Assembly: GCA_002315565.1 (NCBI GenBank)
Contig: DCHD01000004.1
Span: 1-24,857 of the forward strand
DNA length: 24,857 bases
From: Solobacterium sp. UBA1761
GTDB lineage: Bacteria; Bacillota_I; Bacilli_A; Erysipelotrichales; Erysipelotrichaceae
Reading direction: 5' to 3'
Part shown: positions 13,975-20,412 of the stretch, piece by piece
Layout: each line of letters starts with the position of its first letter
Numbering within the stretch: the stretch's first letter is position 1
Made by a program: the position numbers and the translations under genes
Notes under the pieces: model-generated
Told to the model about the DNA's origin: nothing
Database searches by the model: none
The model's input: the letters and a program-made list of their open reading frames with translations, nothing else

Positions 13975-15285
13975 TTATTTACCCAGACAGAAATGTTTAA
14001 ACATGTGGTCAATCAGGTCTTCCTGATATTCAATACCCAGTATTTCACATAGATAATGGTAGGCAGCAGTTAAAGATCCAGTGATAATATCGAGTGATAC
14101 ATTATCGAGATCCTTAAGACAGTTGTTGAGTTCATTAAGGGTGTTCTTCATTAAGGCAATCTGTCTTTCGTTATTCAGAACATCTTCATCAGCTAAAGAT
14201 ACATCATCCTTATAGTCATTATCGAGTTTATCAATAAGTTCTTTAATATCATTATTACGGGCAGAGATGTTGATGCCTTCACCTTTCTTTATATCAGACT
14301 TGTTGTAGACGATGATACGCTTCTTATTTTCAGTGAGTTTAAGAAGTTCTTCATCTTCTTTGTCCATATCGTTTGCATTCATCACTAAAATTACCAGTTC
14401 AGCTTCACTCAGTGCTTCCTTGGATTTTTCAATACCGATCTTTTCTATTACATCATCTGATTCTCTGATACCGGCAGTATCAATCAGATTAAGTGAGATG
14501 TTCTTAAGATTTACTTTCCCTTCAACAAGATCTCTTGTTGTACCGGCAATATCCGTAACAATAGCCTTGTCTTTTTCAAGTAAGGCATTCAGTAAAGATG
14601 ACTTACCGACATTTGGTTTGCCGATGATGACAGTCTTTAATCCGTCTTTGATTACTCTGAATCTTTCTGCCTTATCTATCATTTCTTCAATATCACCAAT
14701 CATCTTCTTGAGTTCAGGACGGATGATGTCATTAGTCATTTCTTCAAGATCTTCATATTCTGGATAGTCAATGGTTACTTCTATACGGGAGATCATTTCT
14801 CTTAATTCATCCATGATAGGAGTTAATAATCTTTCAACAGATCCGTTGATACCACGGATTGCAGACTTAGCCTGATATTTGTTTTCTGCCTTAATCAGAT
14901 CGTTGATGGAATCGGCTTCACTCAGATTGATTCTGCCATTGAGATAAGCACGTTTAGTAAATTCACCTGCTTCAGCAATTCTGCAGCCGTTCTCTAACAG
15001 GATATTAAGTATCAGTCTTGTGACATAGACACCACCATGACAGTTGATTTCTACCATATTTTCTCTGGTATAGGATTTAGGTCCTTTGAAGAAAGAAACC
15101 AGTACTTCATCAACTATTTCACCATTATTAAAGATATGACCATAAACAATAGTATTGGCTTCAGTTTTCTTTATGTCACTTATCTTTTTGACAATCTCAA
15201 AAGACTCTTCTCCAGACATTCTGACAATGGAGATAGCACCATCTTTTAAAGCTGTAGATATTGCACAGATTGTGTCACCAAGCAT
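13975..15285 (-). CDS. mnmE: tRNA uridine-5-carboxymethylaminomethyl modification GTPase MnmE
   Basis: 436 residues, slightly short for the family (about 450-460). MnmE with MnmG modifies the wobble uridine of several tRNAs, using GTP and methylene-tetrahydrofolate. The N-terminal folate-binding domain shows SIVRMSGEES, INCHGG and GEFTKRAYLNGR. The G domain is inserted in the helical region: G1 GKPNVGKSS (222-230), G2 DIAGTTRD, G3 DTAG (269-272), G4 NKSD (328-331). The C terminus is the conserved CxGK box (FCLGK, Cys433). An in-frame TAA lies two codons before the ATG at 15285, so the start is certain, yet there is no ribosome binding site. A TATACT box sits six bases before the ATG, as for a leaderless transcript. 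In many Bacillota mnmE lies near yidC and mnmG; here it follows mrp, beyond a hairpin. Confidence 0.97.
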   Translation of the reverse strand: MLGDTICAISTALKDGAISIVRMSGEESFEIVKKISDIKKTEANTIVYGHIFNNGEIVDEVLVSFFKGPKSYTRENMVEINCHGGVYVTRLILNILLENGCRIAEAGEFTKRAYLNGRINLSEADSINDLIKAENKYQAKSAIRGINGSVERLLTPIMDELREMISRIEVTIDYPEYEDLEEMTNDIIRPELKKMIGDIEEMIDKAERFRVIKDGLKTVIIGKPNVGKSSLLNALLEKDKAIVTDIAGTTRDLVEGKVNLKNISLNLIDTAGIRESDDVIEKIGIEKSKEALSEAELVILVMNANDMDKEDEELLKLTENKKRIIVYNKSDIKKGEGINISARNNDIKELIDKLDNDYKDDVSLADEDVLNNERQIALMKNTLNELNNCLKDLDNVSLDIITGSLTAAYHYLCEILGIEYQEDLIDHMFKHFCLGK

Positions 15286-15291
15286 AGTTTA

Positions 15292-15297
15292 AGTATA
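15292..15297 (-). promoter_or_regulatory. Candidate -10 box for leaderless mnmE
   Basis: Minus-strand TATACT at 15297-15292 with exactly six bases between it and the ATG, which would place the transcription start at the A of the ATG. No convincing -35 element is visible. Confidence 0.4.
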
Positions 15298-15324
15298 GTT
15301 TATTTACTAGTTTTATGCATAATA

Positions 15325-15345
15325 AATAGCCTCTTGGAGGCTATT
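15325..15345 (-). terminator. Hairpin overlapping the mrp stop codon
   Basis: Perfect 9-bp stem AATAGCCTC (15325-15333) with GAGGCTATT (15337-15345), three-base loop. On the minus strand it is followed by TATTTATTATG, a weak T tract. It overlaps the mrp stop (15344-15346) and probably ends or attenuates that operon before mnmE. Confidence 0.6.
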
Positions 15346-16153
15346 ATTCTGTAATTGCTTCAACAACACCCTTGAGATATTCGCCGGCATACTGCTCAAC
15401 TTCACCTTCGTCCATGAAGTTGGAAAGATCTGGATCCATTGGTACTCTTGCCAGGATTGGCAGATCATATCTTGCTGCAGTAGTATCGGTGTCATCATTT
15501 CTATAGATTTTGAATTCTTTACCACAGTCAGGGCATTTAACATAGGCCATATTTTCAACAAGGCCTACGATTTCAGTATTTGTCTGCATTGCCAGATTGA
15601 TTGTCTTGCCGACAATCATGCCTACCAGTTTAGATGGACTTGTAACCATAACAAGACCATCAACAGGAATCTGCTGTAAAACACTAAGTGCTACATCGCT
15701 TGTTCCAGGAGGCATATCAATCAATAGATAATCCAGTTCTCCCCAATGTACTTCTGAATAGAACTGAACAACCATACCTCCGATGATAGGTCCTCTCCAT
15801 AATACCGGCTGTTCTTCATCATCCAGCATCATGTTTACTGAAACGGCTTTGATTCCAAGTTTTGTCTCATAAGGGAAGATTCCCTTTTCATCACCATATA
15901 TCTGTTCATCAATACCAAACACCTTCTGAACTGATGGCCCGGTGATATCGGCATCCATGACACCTACTTTGTATCCTTTTCTTGCCAGTTCAACTGCAAG
16001 ACATGAAGTAACAAGAGACTTGCCTACTCCACCTTTACCGGAAAGAATTCCGATAATCTTTTTAATTTTTACATCTGCCAATGGCTCTGCTTTTACAATA
16101 GCGTGATCACACTTTTCAGAGCAGCTTGAACAGTCATGACTACATTCACTCAT
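15344..16153 (-). CDS. mrp: Mrp/NBP35-type P-loop ATPase, Fe-S cluster carrier
   Basis: 269 residues. Mrp/ApbC proteins bind an Fe-S cluster at a dimer interface and pass it to apoproteins, with ATP bound at a deviant Walker A motif. Here that motif is GKGGVGKS at about 39-46. Other conserved parts are DADITGPSVQ, the switch-like IDMPPGTSD, and the cluster-binding CPDC pair at about 209-212. The N-terminal extension is Cys-rich (CSHDCSSCSEKC), as in NBP35-like and many clostridial forms, and could hold a second cluster or metal. The short bacterial DUF59 domain found at the N terminus of other Mrp proteins is absent. AGGAGG lies a good distance before the ATG at 16153. It is the last gene of the scpA-scpB-ABC-mrp series, 57 bases after the ABC gene. 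Confidence 0.93.
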   Translation of the reverse strand: MSECSHDCSSCSEKCDHAIVKAEPLADVKIKKIIGILSGKGGVGKSLVTSCLAVELARKGYKVGVMDADITGPSVQKVFGIDEQIYGDEKGIFPYETKLGIKAVSVNMMLDDEEQPVLWRGPIIGGMVVQFYSEVHWGELDYLLIDMPPGTSDVALSVLQQIPVDGLVMVTSPSKLVGMIVGKTINLAMQTNTEIVGLVENMAYVKCPDCGKEFKIYRNDDTDTTAARYDLPILARVPMDPDLSNFMDEGEVEQYAGEYLKGVVEAITE

Positions 16154-16210
16154 TTACATAATCCTCCTTAAACATAGTAGCATAATCCAACTCATATATA
16201 TCCTGATGTG

Positions 16211-17965
16211 CTACTGCATCATCAGTTTACTGTCGATTTCAGAAATACTTTCTTTGAACTGTGCCTCATATAAAGAATGATAGATACCATCTTCTTTCTT
16301 TAAGAGTTCTTCATGATTTCCTTCTTCTTTGATTCTGCCATTGGCAATAACCAGTATCTTGTCGGCATTCTTGATGGTAGATAACCTATGGGCAACAACA
16401 ATGGTAGTTCTTCCCTGTCTCAATGAATCAAGGGCTTCCTGAATCAGAAGTTCTGTTGTATTATCTAAAGCACTTGTTGCTTCATCAAGAATCAGAATGG
16501 ATGGATTCTTCAAGAATACACGGGCAATTGAAAGTCGCTGTTTCTGACCTCCGGAAAGTTTGACACCACGTTCACCGATCTGTGTATCAAAGCCGTTAGG
16601 AAGAGACTCGATATAATCGAAGATATTGGCTTTCTTGCTGGCAGCAATAACTTCTTCATATGTCGCATCGGGTTTACCATACAGTATATTCTCATAGAAT
16701 GTGCCCGAGAACAGGAAGACATCCTGCTGAACAATACCGATGTTTTCTCTTAAGGAGTGCATTCTTACGTCATTTATGTCGTGGCCGTCGATTCTTATTG
16801 AACCGGATTCGTAATTATAGAATCTTGGAAGCAAGTGACAGATAGTTGTTTTACCGCCTCCACTTGGTCCGACAAGGGCAATGGTTTCACCTTTGTTAAC
16901 TTTGAATGAAACGCCATCAAGCACTTCTTTATCTTCATGTCCTTCATAGGCAAAGGATACGTTTTCAAATTCAATATTGCCTTCAAGTCGGTATTCCTTT
17001 GCATCTTCTCTATCGGCTTCTATTGGTGTATCGATAATCTCGATGAATCTTTCAAAACCGCTCGCCCCTTCTTCAAACTGTTCAGTAAACTGAACCAGTT
17101 TCATAACCGGAGAAGTAAACAGTGATATGGAAACAATGAATGCCGAATAATCACCGAAGCTGATCTTTCCGTTATAAAGGAAAATGCCTCCTGATATCAG
17201 AGTTACCACATTGAAGATATCTATGATGAAAGACGTTGATACATTGAATAAGGAGAAACCCTTAAAATGCATGGTTCTGGCTTTGACGAATTCGTCGTCA
17301 GAATCAAGGAACTTGTTAAGCTCTATTTCGTCATTATTGAAAGCCTTGGTTACTCTTACACCGGATATTGATGAAGAGATGTTGGCGTTTATCTTTGAGA
17401 TTGCCGCCTTTGACCTTCTTGAAGCATTACGCATATAGCCTCTGAGCTTAATGGCAATAACCATCATAATTGGTACACATGAAAAGATAATCAGTGTCAA
17501 AGGAAGTGAAATACCAGAAAGATAAACAAAGGCAATCACAATTGACAGTATTGACATGAAGATATTCTCTGGACCATGGTGAGCCAGTTCACTTACTTCA
17601 AACAGGTCATTAGTGAGTCTTGACATGATGGATCCTGTTTCGTGATTATCGAAGAAGGAATAAGGAAGTCTTTCAATCTTGCTGAAGAGTTCCTTACGCA
17701 TGTCTGACTGCATCTTCACACCCATCACATGGCCGTAATAAGAGATGAAATAATTAAGCAGAGCCCTGATGATGTATATCACAAGCAGGGCTATACCGAA
17801 TCTGATGATCAGTTCATATTTTCTGTTGGGGATGAAGTCATTCAGCATGCTTCTGGAGATTACCGGATAGACCATTCCTGACAAGGACATAAATAAAGAA
17901 GCTATCATATCGGCTATGAACAGCTTCCTGTATGGTTTATAGTATGAAACAAACCTTTTGAGCAT
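16211..17965 (-). CDS. ABC exporter, fused transmembrane and ATPase domains
   Basis: 584 residues in the single-chain ABCB/MsbA-like layout: a six-helix exporter domain (about 1-310) followed by a nucleotide-binding domain. Walker A GPSGGGKTT lies at about 364-372, the signature LSGGQKQRL at about 469, Walker B ILILDEATSALD near 490-501 and the switch His in VAHRLSTI near 525. All catalytic elements are intact, so it should hydrolyse ATP as a homodimer, or with an unseen partner. Substrate cannot be told from sequence; lipids, peptides and drugs are all known for this group. The ATG at 17965 overlaps the scpB stop by one base (TAATG), implying translational coupling with the chromosome condensation genes, which is not an obvious functional pairing. 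Confidence 0.93.
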   Translation of the reverse strand: MLKRFVSYYKPYRKLFIADMIASLFMSLSGMVYPVISRSMLNDFIPNRKYELIIRFGIALLVIYIIRALLNYFISYYGHVMGVKMQSDMRKELFSKIERLPYSFFDNHETGSIMSRLTNDLFEVSELAHHGPENIFMSILSIVIAFVYLSGISLPLTLIIFSCVPIMMVIAIKLRGYMRNASRRSKAAISKINANISSSISGVRVTKAFNNDEIELNKFLDSDDEFVKARTMHFKGFSLFNVSTSFIIDIFNVVTLISGGIFLYNGKISFGDYSAFIVSISLFTSPVMKLVQFTEQFEEGASGFERFIEIIDTPIEADREDAKEYRLEGNIEFENVSFAYEGHEDKEVLDGVSFKVNKGETIALVGPSGGGKTTICHLLPRFYNYESGSIRIDGHDINDVRMHSLRENIGIVQQDVFLFSGTFYENILYGKPDATYEEVIAASKKANIFDYIESLPNGFDTQIGERGVKLSGGQKQRLSIARVFLKNPSILILDEATSALDNTTELLIQEALDSLRQGRTTIVVAHRLSTIKNADKILVIANGRIKEEGNHEELLKKEDGIYHSLYEAQFKESISEIDSKLMMQ

Positions 17966-18549
17966 TATTTAAAGAGCTCCGTGTTCTCATCATCTGTTGA
18001 ATAGTTAGGCAGATCAGGCAGCTCTTTAAGGTCAACAAGTTTGAATGAATCCATGAATTCTTCAGTTACTTCGTAGAGAATTGGTCTACCTGGAGCTTCA
18101 GATCTTCCGACTTCCTTGATCAGATTTCTCGCAAGCAGTCTTCTTAACATTGTTTCTGCAGATACGCCTCTTAGCTCTTCTATTTCAACTCTGGTTACAG
18201 GCTGTTTATAGGCAATGATTGCCAGGGTTTCTAATGCGGATTGAGACAGGGTATTAGGTTTAACATTGTTGAAAAGCTCCTGTGCAAACGGATAGACAAC
18301 CTTCTTGGTTATAAACTTCCACACACCGCCATAATTTACAAGTTCTATTCCGAATTCATCGCTGTCATATTTCTTTTTGATTTCTTCTAGAATCTCAGCA
18401 GTTTCTTTATCTGATTTGTGAATGGCCAAAGCAAGCTGCTCAGCCTTGATTCCGTCTTCTCCAAGAAGATATAAAAGACCTTCAACAACAGCTGCCATAT
18501 TCTTTGGTTCTTCATTTACAAATGCTGTATTTTCAATATTTTCACTCAT
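17965..18549 (-). CDS. scpB: Segregation and condensation protein B
   Basis: 194 residues, the usual size for ScpB, which dimerises through tandem winged-helix domains and, with the kleisin ScpA, regulates the SMC condensin that compacts and separates chromosomes. Typical features are the N-terminal AVVEGLLYLLGEDG, the central SQSALETLAIIAYKQPVTR, and the second winged helix with EELRGVSAETMLRRL, LIKEVGRSEAPGRP and YEVTEEFMDSF. The ATG at 18549 lies inside the end of scpA (8-base overlap), as is common for this pair, and the stop overlaps the start of the ABC exporter gene. Confidence 0.97.
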   Translation of the reverse strand: MSENIENTAFVNEEPKNMAAVVEGLLYLLGEDGIKAEQLALAIHKSDKETAEILEEIKKKYDSDEFGIELVNYGGVWKFITKKVVYPFAQELFNNVKPNTLSQSALETLAIIAYKQPVTRVEIEELRGVSAETMLRRLLARNLIKEVGRSEAPGRPILYEVTEEFMDSFKLVDLKELPDLPNYSTDDENTELFK

Positions 18550-19273
18550 CTTTTACACCTCTTGAAAACCAGATGTTTTCATCTTTATCTACAGTAAATA
18601 CCAGTACATGTTCCTTGGCCATATCAAGAATTGCCAGGAAGGTTACGACGTATTCACTCAAATCGTGGCAGTCTTCTACCAGAGTATCAAAACTGAACTT
18701 CTTAGGCAGCTTCTTAAGTTTTGATTTGATCTCAAGAATTCTGTCTTCAGTGGATATCTCTCTTTTTGTAACCTTGGTCTCTAAAGGCTTTGTAAGTCTG
18801 GCGCGTCTAAGCACTCTGTTCATAGCCTTCATCAGATCGTATGGATTGCCTTCAAGTTTGGAATACGCCAGATCTTCTTCTTTTATCTCAAGAACGGAAA
18901 GAGTCTTTGAATACTGATCCTGTCTATCCATGTAGGAATCATAGAGTTCCTTGGTAACTTCTTTATATTTCTGATATTCAAGTAATCTTTTAACAAGTCT
19001 TTCTTTAGGGTCTTCCTCATAACTGTCTTCAAGTTCTTCGACCTTTGAAGGCAGCAGTTTTTTTGACTTGTATTCAACTAAAGTAGCCAGTTCTACCAGG
19101 TATTCTGATTCTATTTCCAGTTCCAGTTTTTCCATCTTACGGATATAGTTAATATACTGGTCTGTCAGTACTTCCATATCCAAATCAAAAATGTCCAGTT
19201 CCTGCTCCTTTATAAGGTGCAGCATCAGGTCTAATGGACCTTCAAATTTTAGTGTTTCTACTTCAAATCCCAT
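18542..19273 (-). CDS. scpA: Segregation and condensation protein A (kleisin)
   Basis: 243 residues. ScpA is the bacterial kleisin that bridges the SMC head domains and binds ScpB. The N terminus carries the family hallmark KFEGPLDLMLHLIKEQELDI, followed by DQYINYIRKMEKLELEIESE and VELATLVEYKSKKLLP. The C terminus forms the winged helix that contacts the SMC head (FDTLVEDCHDLSEYVVTFLA). Placement of the start at 19273 fits the family. There is no ribosome binding site in front of the ATG; instead an extended -10 element TGTTATAAT ends ten bases upstream, so the mRNA probably has almost no leader. First gene of the operon, divergent from rpiB. Confidence 0.96.
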   Translation of the reverse strand: MGFEVETLKFEGPLDLMLHLIKEQELDIFDLDMEVLTDQYINYIRKMEKLELEIESEYLVELATLVEYKSKKLLPSKVEELEDSYEEDPKERLVKRLLEYQKYKEVTKELYDSYMDRQDQYSKTLSVLEIKEEDLAYSKLEGNPYDLMKAMNRVLRRARLTKPLETKVTKREISTEDRILEIKSKLKKLPKKFSFDTLVEDCHDLSEYVVTFLAILDMAKEHVLVFTVDKDENIWFSRGVKDE

Positions 19274-19283
19274 AATCTAAATC

Positions 19284-19301
19284 ATTATAACATGTTATTA
19301 T
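19284..19301. promoter_or_regulatory. Back-to-back extended -10 elements between scpA and rpiB
   Basis: Minus-strand TGTTATAAT (19292-19284) and plus-strand TGTTATTAT (19293-19301) abut exactly, creating the perfect 12-base palindrome ATAACATGTTAT (19287-19298). The first is ten bases before the scpA ATG, the second 22 bases before the rpiB ATG. The palindrome could also be an operator. Confidence 0.65.
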
Positions 19302-19323
19302 TTTATAAAGAGGTGAGGGAATT

Positions 19324-19776
19324 ATGAGAATTGCAATAGCCAATGACCACGCTGCAGTGGATATGAAAAACATGCTGATTGATTACCTTAAAGAAAAGGG
19401 TCACACAATCATCAACCTGGGAACAGATACAAAAGAGTCCTATGACTATCCGCTTGCCGGAGCAAGACTTGGCCTCTATGTAAGAGAAGGAAAAGCTGAC
19501 ATTGGCATTGGAATCTGTGGTACCGGTATTGGAATCTCATTGGCATGCAATAAAATAAGAGGCATAAGAGCTGCCTGCTGCAGCGATACATTCTCCGCTG
19601 CTATGGCAAGAGAACACAACAACGCCAACATCCTCTGCTTCGGTGCAAGAGTAATCGGAGATGAAACTGCAAAAACACTTGTTGATGCCTTCCTGAACGC
19701 CAAGTTCCAGGGCGGCAAGCACGCAAGAAGAGTATCCATGGTTATGGATATTGAAACAAGAGAAACAAAATACTAA
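19324..19776 (+). CDS. rpiB: RpiB/LacAB-family sugar-phosphate isomerase (ribose-5-phosphate isomerase B)
   Basis: 150 residues. RpiB interconverts ribose 5-phosphate and ribulose 5-phosphate in the pentose phosphate pathway. Visible hallmarks are the N-terminal IANDHAAVDMK with Asp8-His9, NLGTDT, the catalytic cysteine in GICGTGIGISLACNK (Cys65), RAACCSDTFSAAMAREHNNAN and a GKHARRV C-terminal phosphate-binding basic patch. It could instead act on another sugar phosphate such as allose 6-phosphate, since the family is broad. It starts after a GAGGTGAGGG ribosome binding site and is the only plus-strand gene in this part. Its promoter abuts that of scpA, and a hairpin follows immediately. Confidence 0.93.
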   Translation: MRIAIANDHAAVDMKNMLIDYLKEKGHTIINLGTDTKESYDYPLAGARLGLYVREGKADIGIGICGTGIGISLACNKIRGIRAACCSDTFSAAMAREHNNANILCFGARVIGDETAKTLVDAFLNAKFQGGKHARRVSMVMDIETRETKY

Positions 19777-19778
19777 AG

Positions 19779-19803
19779 AAAAGTCATCGTAAGATGACTT
19801 TTT
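19779..19803. terminator. Terminator between rpiB and the relic at 19806
   Basis: Stem AAGTCATC (19781-19788) with GATGACTT (19793-19800), loop GTAA. The plus strand continues with five T residues; the minus strand continues with TTTTCTTT, so it probably works in both directions. It lies just after the rpiB stop. Confidence 0.85.
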
Positions 19804-19805
19804 AG

Positions 19806-20027
19806 TTACCAGATATAAGGTATCATTCTGTACTTTACTTTGGTCTTATATTCTTTGTAACCATCAAGTCCTTCCTCAAGGACTTTTTCTTCGTTCTTTA
19901 TTCTCTTAACCAGAATAAGCGGTAAAGCAATAAGTGGAACAATTCCCACAAACGAACCGATAATGATCGGCATCGGTACAAACAGAACAACAATCATTCT
20001 CCATGCTTCTGGATACTTATCTGATTG
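19806..20027 (-). pseudogene. 3' relic of an isoprenylcysteine carboxylmethyltransferase-like gene
   Basis: The open frame reads SDKYPEAWRMIVVLFVPMP, a hydrophobic stretch, then RIKNEEKVLEEGLDGYKEY and KVKYRMIPYIW before the stop at 19808-19806. This is the characteristic C terminus of membrane methyltransferases of the ICMT/PEMT-like family (two last helices, then R-I-x-N-E-E, GYxEY and YRxIPxxW). The upstream two thirds, including the RHPxY motif and earlier helices, are missing: directly upstream are the terminator and 3' end of another gene. The ATG at 19997 would give a 63-residue protein but has no ribosome binding site. The frame itself is undamaged, so the truncation looks fairly recent. 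A functional 63-residue membrane peptide cannot be excluded. Confidence 0.75.
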
Positions 20028-20053
20028 AAAAAGAAAAGACGCATTTGCGTCTT
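20026..20053 (-). terminator. Terminator after the cystatin-like lipoprotein gene
   Basis: Stem AAGACGCA (20036-20043) with TGCGTCTT (20046-20053), overlapping the stop codon, followed on the minus strand by TTTTCTTTTTC. It ends the argS operon. Confidence 0.8.
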
Positions 20054-20402
20054 ATTCTGTGTAATCTGAAATATCTGTAATTTCTGCCTTGCCTTCAAGA
20101 TTGACATAGATTTTAACAACCTTATAGGAAGTAACAGGTTCAGCAGTAACTGTAGTAGCTTCAGCAAGGAACTCATAGTTCATACCGGCAACAACCTGTT
20201 TGGATAACAGTTTAACAGGTTTATATCCGACACCAACAAGGCCTTCAACAGCTGACTCAAAGATGGCAATCAGTTCATCATCAAGTTCTTCTTCTTCATC
20301 TGTCCAGCCACCGACAATCTGAGGTTCTGGTTCTTCTTTTTTACAGCCAGCAAGAGATAGTATGCACAATAGTACAGCAAGTACAGTCAATAGTTTTTTC
20401 AT
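20052..20402 (-). CDS. Small lipoprotein with a cystatin-like domain
   Basis: 116 residues from the ATG at 20402, which follows AAAGGAG; the frame is open further upstream but without such support. A lipoprotein signal peptide ends in the lipobox LAGC (Cys20), so the mature protein is lipid-anchored at the cell surface. After an acidic linker it shows IVGGW (29-33), a helix-like stretch, YKPVKLLSKQVVAGMNYEF (60-78) and C-terminal strands VKIYVNLEGKAEI. An N-terminal Gly pair, one helix, and the QVVAGxNY hairpin are the hallmarks of cystatins and stefins, inhibitors of papain-type cysteine peptidases; the second Pro-Trp loop of animal cystatins is not seen. The inhibitor role is inference; the fold assignment is fairly strong. 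It starts ten bases after the stop of the peptidase lipoprotein gene. Confidence 0.75.
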   Translation of the reverse strand: MKKLLTVLAVLLCILSLAGCKKEEPEPQIVGGWTDEEEELDDELIAIFESAVEGLVGVGYKPVKLLSKQVVAGMNYEFLAEATTVTAEPVTSYKVVKIYVNLEGKAEITDISDYTE

Positions 20403-20412
20403 GTTTTCTCCT

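Noticed and set aside
16176..16215. Inverted repeat AGTAGCA/TGCTACT between the ABC exporter gene and mrp
   Set aside because: Only seven bases per arm with a 26-base loop and no T tract; no support for a terminator or regulator.
19476..19739. Minus-strand ORFs inside rpiB
   Set aside because: They are antisense to a well-conserved enzyme gene and have no start signals.
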